Translations under genes and position numbers: made by a program
The notes under the pieces: generated by a model
What the model was told of the DNA's origin: nothing
Database searches by the model: none
What the model saw: the letters and a program-made list of their open reading frames with translations, nothing else
Origin: Ruminococcus sp.
GTDB lineage: Bacteria; Bacillota; Clostridia; Oscillospirales; Ruminococcaceae
Direction of reading: 5' to 3'
Length of the DNA stretch: 54,940 nucleotides
Assembly (NCBI GenBank): GCA_021200415.1
Contig: JAJQGO010000062.1
Coordinates: forward strand, 1-54,940
Shown: positions 10,601 through 15,221 of the stretch, piece after piece
Layout of the letters: each line of letters opens with the position of its first letter
Numbering within the stretch: position 1 is the stretch's first letter

Positions 10601-12319
10601 ACAACTACAACTACACCTGCAACAACTACGACTACTACCACAAGCACAAGCACAACAACTACTACAACTACTACGACAACTACCACGACAACTACAACAA
10701 CTACAACCACTACAACCACAAGCACAACGACTACAACTGAAACTACAACTACCACAACCGAAACAACTACAACAACAACAGAAACAACAACTACCACAAC
10801 CACAACCACGACTACAACTACGACTACAACTACAACTACAACCGAAACCACCACCACTACCACCACAACCACGGTTCTTGCGACAGTTGAAATCTGCAAG
10901 CAGAACGCAGAGGGCGAAGAGCTTGCGGGTGCAACGCTTACGCTGAGTGGTGTGGACGACAGCGGCAACGCAATCGTATTCGACATTCAGAGTGTTGAAG
11001 CAGGCGAGGGCGGTCAGATTCTCAACGCTTCGGGCGAAACGCTTTCTTGGATTTCCGGCACAACGGGAACTATCATCAAGAACGTGCCTGACGGAACGTA
11101 TACCCTCCACGAGGTTGCAGCTCCTACGGGCTACGAGGTCACAACTGATATTACGTTCACGGTTGAAAACGGCAAAGTAACATACTCATCTTCAACGGCA
11201 ACATCTGAGGAAGAAAACGTAATTATTATGGTTGATGACGCAATTGTAACTACAACGACTACAACCACGACAACTACAACGACAACCACAACTACTACAA
11301 CCTCCACCACAACTACGGAGGAGGAAACAACAACTACAACAACTGAAACTACTACAACGACTACAACTACAACTACAACGACTACTACCACAACCACAAC
11401 TACAACCACAACCGAAACGACTACCACCACAACAACTACGGTTCTGGCAACAGTTGAAATCTGCAAGCAGGACGTTTACGGCGTGGAGCTTGCGGGAGCA
11501 ACACTCACCCTCAAGGGCGTGACATTTGACGGAAGTGCCATTGAATTCGCGGATCAGAACATCGAAATTGGCGAAGGCGGCATCATTCAGAGCAGCTCGG
11601 GAACAACACTTGAATGGATTTCCGGCAGCACGTCTACAATGATTGTTGATATTCCGGACGGAACATATACCCTCCACGAGGTTGCAGCTCCTGACGGATA
11701 CGAGGTCGCAACAGACATCACCTTCACAGTCAGGGACGGTCAGCTTGAAACGGTTGACGGCGTATCGGTTACAGGCAGTACAGTTGTCATGATTTATACG
11801 GCAGCAGTTGTAACAACAGTAACTACTCAGTCGCCGGGCGAATATACTACTACTACAACGACAACGGATGTTACAGATGATTCCGGCAACGTGACATTCA
11901 CTACAACTACAACAACGGAAACAACAACTACTACAACAGAAACTACAACTACCACCACGGAAACAACCACTACAACTACAGAAACTACCACCACCACAAC
12001 GCCTATAACGGACGATTATGACAAAGTGACATTTACCACAACTACAACAACTGAGGAAGAAACTACTACTACGACAACTACAACTACTACAGCAACAGAA
12101 ACTACCACCACGACTACAACTACAACCACAGCGGCAACCACAATCAAGACCACAACGGCTAAGGTAAGCACGGCGGCTAAGACAACCACAACGACTAAGA
12201 AGTCTACCGCAAGCTCGCCTAAGACGGGAGCATCGGGAGTCGCAATTCCACTTGCGGTTCTGTTCACGGCAATCGCAGCAGGATTCTTCACACGCTCCGG
12301 AAAAAAGGACGATGAATAA
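4607..12319 (+). CDS. Giant LPXTG-type surface adhesin: choice-of-anchor A, prealbumin-like domains, Thr linkers
   Basis: This 2570-residue protein has a signal peptide (KKSIGKRLISG, then a hydrophobic core), followed by a choice-of-anchor A domain at about residues 55-425 (LGIASQFGVFLEGDF; ending SGNVIAPNA and SGALIAKSFSG). Then come SpaA/Cna-B prealbumin-like modules, recognised by VKKxD...GA starts and LPDGTYTL...AP.GYE ends, near residues 430, 660, 850, 1210, 1330, 1599, 1841, 2092 and 2281. The last four are separated by threonine linkers of about 70-130 residues. The end has a sortase signal variant SPKTG (2537-2541), a hydrophobic helix and KKDDE. ATG 4607 is preferred to 4598 because AAAGGA is 8 nt before it. 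I infer a covalently wall-anchored adhesin, perhaps with intramolecular isopeptide bonds; the ligand is unknown. No sortase gene lies in the window. Confidence 0.9.
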   Translation: MKKSIGKRLISGLTSALIAISYIVPTGSLFSSFADYASDGVEIVTDDAAKVELLVGNNSDIAGATVSETIKNAQATYLLGIASQFGVFLEGDFSDSGSDVESRLAVGGGANLSTSLGYDFEIGNGDYITKYSLEYLLNNSGFAHAIIQGGPVRRLATKSWDDDNKILYLKLDGSWGILDKTFVIGSSVDLSDTSTNYANNNNSPQFDTSYFRKTDEPLIDFASEFEYLRSISEKLSTQQTSGTEVVFSTIKTTDYDTYSSSIVEVSALSGTGNVAHLIYSGSDSATVVKFNLTAEEWEAIEDHCNVVSFEGIPENANIIINVPGTTISFSSIKDRYTFVNNRQITPGDVSGMTGTTNSNVQNNDEQCEHILYNFYEATSVALNNNFSGNVIAPNADVTGENNGHLSGALIAKSFSGSFEFGYRPYQGLKDLLEVDTDYTISVKKTDSSGNAIEGAVIGLYTVDDSGVETLVETVKSAVDDASTTEDESVVTFNIEPEDGTTKYVVKEVSAPEGYEITDEAYYFTLTLSDTKTQTVTYNGDDVDVDYNEDITMTVYEDETYANVVTTFTYYPHAIEYNSYVVDDDVYTFEVDSGVVTVKKNGEVLSALPSEMQLVEMKDVDYDDISHYLVIWDGEVVNTTTDLNSQLGTEYSLFSFENEEALVVKKVDADTGNSLTGATISLTNETYSATYTNSGGGTRNYTYTYSSSEDVDEWVWSGSSSAINLNNLDTFNATRATGGMGGGNTTYTMTNVYRFSETDAPDGYETSEYDIIVVRATITSGSTGFGGNATTADMLYWTYVDAGADVTSLPVTYAGNGVYNASSTAGEWNSFEIGSDGDTVFARTLEIEDVEISGAKLQVKKVDSDTGDIVSGATVELRDGDGNLIHEWDDFSGLSSVSDVGYLEPGNYYLVETAAPSGYSDDLVGVEQWFHVNSDYTVEAGKITQVEISVYGTNPNWQTGVNQQYYAVDADGNTMDQDNYDGSIGIENVVSIVAVVDTSVANFYTNVESSNYTTSTNGNTFTVTFTNPTNLSKCEFQNWSSGLNITSLVITTSDGTEYVYGSASGSTSSYTIGQIAWNHGTLDSFTISEMIVYYADGTTKTLTNLANESSTNAWWQNVDISELTSTDDIIGITFTIDGYGTAILKVQDENYDDISSFCLNNVSAGTYTVGTTEVAQTEPATGSEDGDDDDNVLEIGDGNVVVIRLPNEAVVTSEITINKIDVYGDFVSGATLQLTGKDTAGDDVSFNDVTIKVGDGNPINGSGTTLVWQSGSEEVTIKNLPDGDYTISEISAPTGYEKADDDVTFTISGGEVTVIDGTTIAEPDNTVSVINESVLYISKYDASGATEVAGAKLKLKLEDDGNGTTLEQTEDADLSDDKMSIEWESTDKAKEIKNLPDGTYTLEETGGQITVELGDGSTVTYEVIDDTLTFTIEDGVITSLTGTADDHDADATEGYYYAVTDSNSIDVCDVTVTTTTETTTETSTETTTSETTTETSTSETTTSASTTTSTTTSTTTTENTTTTSTTTTTSTTTTTTTTSTTTTTTTTSTTTTTETTTTSTTTTTTETTTTSTTTTTTTTSTTTTTSTTTTTETTTTTTTVTFEIRKVDDSGGYVSGATLRLTGTDSNGDIVFDSNTSVDAGDGTEVNQTGDALVWISGSGAAVITNLPDGTYTLHEDAPPTGYESADDIIFTVANGVITEIGGVEVTESDNTVTMIDAEIVTTTTTTTTTTSTTTTTTTTSTTTSTTTTEDTTTTSTTTTTSTTTTTTTTTTTTSTTTTTTTTSTTTTTTTSTTTTTETTTTTTETTTTTTETTTTTSTTTTTTTTTTTTETTTTTTTTTLATVEICKQNLRGEELDGATLTLSGVDESGDAIVFDIQSIEIGEGGQILNASGAELSWISGTTGTIIKNVADGTYTLHEVAAPTGYEVTTDVTFKVENGVVTEIDGVAVTDSDNTVIMIDDEIVTTTTTTTTTTTTTTTTTTTSTTTTEDTTTTSTTTTTTTTTPATTTTTTTSTSTTTTTTTTTTTTTTTTTTTTTTTSTTTTTETTTTTTETTTTTTETTTTTTTTTTTTTTTTTTTTETTTTTTTTTVLATVEICKQNAEGEELAGATLTLSGVDDSGNAIVFDIQSVEAGEGGQILNASGETLSWISGTTGTIIKNVPDGTYTLHEVAAPTGYEVTTDITFTVENGKVTYSSSTATSEEENVIIMVDDAIVTTTTTTTTTTTTTTTTTTSTTTTEEETTTTTTETTTTTTTTTTTTTTTTTTTTTTETTTTTTTTVLATVEICKQDVYGVELAGATLTLKGVTFDGSAIEFADQNIEIGEGGIIQSSSGTTLEWISGSTSTMIVDIPDGTYTLHEVAAPDGYEVATDITFTVRDGQLETVDGVSVTGSTVVMIYTAAVVTTVTTQSPGEYTTTTTTTDVTDDSGNVTFTTTTTTETTTTTTETTTTTTETTTTTTETTTTTTPITDDYDKVTFTTTTTTEEETTTTTTTTTTATETTTTTTTTTTAATTIKTTTAKVSTAAKTTTTTKKSTASSPKTGASGVAIPLAVLFTAIAAGFFTRSGKKDDE
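9020..12180 (+). repeat. Interspersed ACN (threonine) linker repeats in the adhesin gene
   Basis: Blocks of ACA/ACT/ACC/ACG codons, with occasional GAA and AGC, occupy about 9020-9400, 9767-10126, 10493-10879, 11246-11446 and, mixed with other sequence, 11860-12180. They alternate with near-duplicate prealbumin-like modules (ATVEICKQN starts at nt 10127, 10880 and 11447). The third bases vary while threonine is kept, which points to selection for the residue. Such tracts are prone to length change and misassembly. Confidence 0.92.
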
Positions 12320-12336
12320 AACTCGTCAATAAAATT

Positions 12337-12366
12337 ATCCGCACCTTTATGGTGCGGATTTTTTTG
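12337..12366 (+). terminator. Intrinsic terminator of the adhesin gene
   Basis: ATCCGCACC and GGTGCGGAT form a perfect 9-bp stem around TTTAT, followed by a run of T, 17 nt after the adhesin stop codon. Confidence 0.95.
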
Positions 12367-12375
12367 GGGAAACAC

Positions 12376-12404
12376 TTGTAAAATGAGTCGGAATTTGGTA
12401 TAAT
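12376..12404 (+). promoter_or_regulatory. Sigma-A-type promoter for the leader ORF and corA
   Basis: TTGTAA (12376-12381) and TATAAT (12399-12404) are 17 nt apart, just after the adhesin terminator. Transcription from about 12411 would give a leader of roughly 177 nt before corA. Confidence 0.7.
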
Positions 12405-12452
12405 AACTTTAGGATAATTATTTCAGACTTACGCTGCTTACGGAGGTGCTTT

Positions 12453-12533
12453 ATGAACGCTGACCCTTATGGGAATATGAATTTAACATTCAACTTCGGC
12501 TTTGTTAGCTCTCCATGCCCTTCGCCGAAGTAA
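12453..12533 (+). CDS. 26-aa leader peptide upstream of corA
   Basis: A short ORF starts at ATG 12453 with GGAGG at 12442-12446, 6 nt away, one of the best ribosome sites nearby. It encodes 26 residues beginning MNADPYGNMN and ending SSPCPSPK, with three prolines in the last six positions and an Asp-Pro near the start. It sits about 40 nt after a good promoter and 54 nt before corA. Its last codons form one arm of a terminator-like hairpin. In other bacteria, proline-rich leader peptides sense low Mg2+ through ribosome stalling or destabilisation upstream of Mg2+ transporter genes (mgtL type). A similar role here is inference; the ORF is too short for codon statistics. Confidence 0.6.
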   Translation: MNADPYGNMNLTFNFGFVSSPCPSPK

Positions 12534-12538
12534 TTTTT
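12493..12538 (+). promoter_or_regulatory. Attenuator-like hairpin overlapping the leader ORF end
   Basis: ACTTCGGC (12493-12500) pairs perfectly with GCCGAAGT (12524-12531) around a 23-nt loop, and TTTTT follows at 12534-12538. A ribosome on the last leader codons would cover the right arm, so translation could control hairpin formation and read-through into corA. Confidence 0.55.
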
Positions 12539-12587
12539 GGTGAAAGGAGTGTCATTCATTGTCAAATCAATGAGTGTGTAATTTAAT

Positions 12588-13517
12588 ATGATTAGTTTTT
12601 ATGTTTCGGAAAACGGCTCTCTCAGAGAGTCGGACAGAGTTATGCCCGGCTGCTGGGTTTCCGTTGTCAACCCGACTCCCCTCGAAATCAAGGAGCTGAT
12701 TGAGGTCTATGGGCTTGACAGCGGATTTGTGAAATCCTCTCTCGATGAGGAGGAATCCTCGCGTATCGAGCGTGAGGACGACCAGACCTTGATTATCGTG
12801 GATACGCCGGTATCGTCCGTTGACGACGATAAAACGCGTTTGTTTTACACGCTGCCGATTGGTATAATTCTGACGGATGATTATGTTTTTACAATATCCC
12901 TGAAGGATGTCAGAATAATTAACGAAGCCGTCAGCGGAAGCATACGCGACCTGCGCCCGAATTTTAAAACAAGATTTGTACTTCAGCTGCTGCTGAGAAT
13001 TGCGGCGCTTTTCCTCATTTACCTGAAGCAAATTGATAAAATATCCTCCGCTGCCGAGCAGCAGATTCACAACGCTATGAAAAATGAACTGCTTATGCAG
13101 CTTCTCGCACTTGAAAAATCATTGGTATATTTTTCAACTTCACTGAAAGCAAATGAAGCTACTATAGAAAAAATTTTTCGCGGCAGAGTTATAAAGCTTT
13201 ATGACGAGGATCAGGATCTCCTTGAGGATGTCCTCATCGAGATGAAACAGGCAATCGAAATGGCAAGCATCTACACAGGAATTTTGTCAAGCATGATGGA
13301 GGGATTTTCGTCAATTATATCCAATAATCAGAACAATGTTATGTGGACTTTGACGGTTTTGACGGTTATCATGGAGATTCCAAATATCGTTTTCGCCTTC
13401 TACGGCATAAACACGGGAACTCTCCCGATTGCGGCAACCTGGTATTTCCCCGTGGCACTGACCATTCTTTTAATGGGAATTGCGTTAATTCTGATTCTCC
13501 GGACACGAAAAAAATAG
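12588..13517 (+). CDS. corA: CorA-family Mg2+ transport protein
   Basis: The 309-residue product has the CorA plan: a soluble alpha/beta N-terminal domain (MISFYVSENG...GCWVSVVNPT), long helices at about 130-240, and two C-terminal membrane helices. CorA proteins are pentameric divalent-cation channels of the cell membrane. The signature after the first membrane helix is usually YGMN; here it reads YGINTG, so Met is replaced by Ile in the selectivity motif. An in-frame stop at 12579 fixes the start at 12588, yet there is no Shine-Dalgarno in the usual place; GAAAGGAG lies 38 nt upstream, before a 9-bp hairpin. It is convergent with a CNNM/CorC-type transporter gene. Family is sure; the ion carried is less so because of the altered motif. 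Confidence 0.88.
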   Translation: MISFYVSENGSLRESDRVMPGCWVSVVNPTPLEIKELIEVYGLDSGFVKSSLDEEESSRIEREDDQTLIIVDTPVSSVDDDKTRLFYTLPIGIILTDDYVFTISLKDVRIINEAVSGSIRDLRPNFKTRFVLQLLLRIAALFLIYLKQIDKISSAAEQQIHNAMKNELLMQLLALEKSLVYFSTSLKANEATIEKIFRGRVIKLYDEDQDLLEDVLIEMKQAIEMASIYTGILSSMMEGFSSIISNNQNNVMWTLTVLTVIMEIPNIVFAFYGINTGTLPIAATWYFPVALTILLMGIALILILRTRKK

Positions 13518-13539
13518 GACGGCATAAGCCGTCCTTTTT
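13517..13539 (+). terminator. Terminator between convergent corA and CNNM-type gene
   Basis: GGACGGC and GCCGTCC form a 7-bp stem around ATAA, followed by TTTTT. An A-run before it could serve the minus strand also, so it may act in both directions. Confidence 0.85.
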
Positions 13540-13553
13540 GTTTATTATGATTC

Positions 13554-14825
13554 CTATTCCTTGTCATTTTCGGATTCCTCAGCATCTTCCACATCGTCAA
13601 CCTCAAGCAAAATTTTTTCCACAGTTTGCTCGTTTACGGCAGTTACCATGATTTTGAAAATTCCCGTTTCGGCAGTCTCGCCCGCCTCGGGGATATGCTC
13701 CATAACGTCCGTAACCCAGCCGCCCACGGATGTGCAGCTTGTCTGAATCATGTCGCTGTCAAGCTCCAGCAGGTCGAGAAGCTCGCTGATGTCCGTGTCG
13801 CCTGCAACCTCGTATTTGTTTTCGTCAATTCTAACAATATTTGTTACGATTTCATCGTCCTCATCGTAAATTTCGCCCACAAGCTCCTCAATAATGTCCT
13901 CAAGCGTCACAATTCCCTTCGTGCCGCCGTACTGGTCGGTGACAACCGCAAGGTGAACCTTCGAGCGCTGCATATCGCGCATTGCCTCGCTGATGAGCTT
14001 GCTGTCGGCGATATGCGGAACCTCCTGTATGATAGTGTGAATGTCGTTTCCGCCCTCCACAAGCATTTTAAAAAACGCCTTGTTCGTGATTATGCCGACG
14101 ATATCGTCCATACTTTTTTCGTACACGGGAAGTCTTGAATACATCTCAGAACTAAAAATTTCCTTGATTTCGTCAATTGTTGAGCTTATATCAGCTCCCA
14201 CAACCTTGACTCTTGGAATAAGAATTTCATTAACCGTTATGTCGTCAAATTCCAGCGCGCTTTTAACGAGGTCGCTTTCCTGCTCCTCGATAACGCCCTG
14301 CTCCTCGATTTCGTCAATCATGTACTTCAGCTCGTCCTCCGTGACGCTCGGGGAGCCGTCGCCGCTGCTGACAAGGGACGCAAGCTTGTTGAAAATCCAC
14401 ACGAAGGGCTTGAAAAGTGTGACGAGAACACGCAGCGGAGAGGCAAAGGCAAGTGCAAGCTTTTCGGCGTTTTTCTTTGCGTAGGATTTCGGAAGAACCT
14501 CGCAGAAAATCAGCACGAGAATCGTTATAACCACGGTTGAAATTACCGTGCCCTTGCTGCCGAAAATGCCGATGAAGATAACCGTGCTGACCGAAGATGT
14601 GGCGATGTTGACGATATTGTTGCCGATCAGGACAGCCGTAAGAACGTCGTCGAATTTATTTGCCAGATTCAAAGCCGTTTCAGCTCTTTTGTCGCCCTGC
14701 GCCGCGTAATTTTTCAGCCTGAGCCTATTTACGCTCGAGTAGGCAGTTTCGGTGCTTGAAAAGAGTGCTGAGAAAATCATCATAACAATAACCAGAATAA
14801 TTTTACTTATATCCGCGTTTTCCAT
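13554..14825 (-). CDS. CNNM/CorC-HlyC family transporter (DUF21, CBS pair, CorC domain)
   Basis: The 423-residue protein has an N-terminal DUF21 membrane domain (residues about 1-150, with SALFSSTETAYSSVNRLRLK and the conserved GNNIVNIATSS), a tandem CBS pair (about 200-330; ending VVTDQYGGTKGIVTLEDI) and a C-terminal CorC/HlyC domain (about 345-415, GWVTDVMEHIPEAGE). It is often annotated as a hemolysin, but the family is now linked to Mg2+ or Co2+ export, with the CBS domains binding nucleotide-Mg2+. Its position tail-to-tail with corA fits a role in magnesium balance. The acidic tail (VEDAEESENDKE) is low complexity. Confidence 0.9.
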   Translation of the reverse strand: MENADISKIILVIVMMIFSALFSSTETAYSSVNRLRLKNYAAQGDKRAETALNLANKFDDVLTAVLIGNNIVNIATSSVSTVIFIGIFGSKGTVISTVVITILVLIFCEVLPKSYAKKNAEKLALAFASPLRVLVTLFKPFVWIFNKLASLVSSGDGSPSVTEDELKYMIDEIEEQGVIEEQESDLVKSALEFDDITVNEILIPRVKVVGADISSTIDEIKEIFSSEMYSRLPVYEKSMDDIVGIITNKAFFKMLVEGGNDIHTIIQEVPHIADSKLISEAMRDMQRSKVHLAVVTDQYGGTKGIVTLEDIIEELVGEIYDEDDEIVTNIVRIDENKYEVAGDTDISELLDLLELDSDMIQTSCTSVGGWVTDVMEHIPEAGETAETGIFKIMVTAVNEQTVEKILLEVDDVEDAEESENDKE

Positions 14826-14879
14826 TTTGTGCCTTTCTATGTATGGGATATGGGCGGCTGCCCGAATAAATTTTCTTTA

Positions 14880-15050
14880 GGTAATACCACGCAAAGATTG
14901 TCGTGCAGATGCGCAGTTAGATTTTTCGTCAGATTGTATAAAAGCGACGCAGGCATACTGACGTATGTCAAGGAGTTTTTGTGCAAGATGACGGGAAATA
15001 TACAAGCAGATGTGCGGCAAAGCCGTAGGCGTGCTTTGTGCGGTATTGCC
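14880..15050. repeat. 171-bp imperfect palindrome, MITE-like or large RNA hairpin
   Basis: The ends GGTAATACCACGCAAAG (14880-14896) and CTTTGTGCGGTATTGCC (15034-15050) are inverted copies with three mismatches, two of them G-U compatible. Further inside, TTTTTCGTCA pairs in part with TGACGGGAAA, and the centre is CATAC-TGAC-GTATG (14954-14967). So the whole element can fold into one long hairpin. It fills most of the 396-nt gap between the divergent CNNM-type gene and polA. ORFs on both strands follow from the symmetry and lack ribosome sites. Confidence 0.65.
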
Positions 15051-15140
15051 TTTATTTTATCATAATGCTGCGGAATAATCAAGTGCTTTGCTCCCGATTT
15101 TTCATTGCAGACAAATTAAGCTCCCCTTTTCATTTAGAAT

Positions 15141-15169
15141 TTGCTATTTCGGATAAATTATGGTATAAT
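15141..15169 (+). promoter_or_regulatory. Promoter of polA
   Basis: TTGCTA (15141-15146) and TATAAT (15164-15169) are separated by 17 nt, 53 nt before the polA start codon. Confidence 0.65.
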
Positions 15170-15221
15170 AAATCCATCAGCAAAAAAATAAAAGTGAAAA
15201 CTTTCTGAAAGGAATTTGATT

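Noticed and set aside
8971..11677. Long minus-strand ORFs (179, 532, 202 and other residues) rich in Val or in Cys/Ser/Gly opposite the adhesin linkers
   Set aside because: They are the antisense reading of threonine codon repeats, which lacks stop codons. Their composition is a direct product of ACN repeats and they have no ribosome sites.
9020..12180. Repeat-spacer alternation resembling a CRISPR array
   Set aside because: The repeats are imperfect trinucleotide tracts within one open reading frame, the spacers are homologous protein modules, and no cas genes are present.
13554..14825. Hemolysin
   Set aside because: The name is historical for DUF21-CBS-CorC proteins; domain order indicates a divalent-cation transporter.
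14829..15082. ORFs of 78 and 81 residues on both strands between the CNNM-type gene and polA
   Set aside because: Both lie in the long imperfect palindrome, lack Shine-Dalgarno sites and have no family resemblance.
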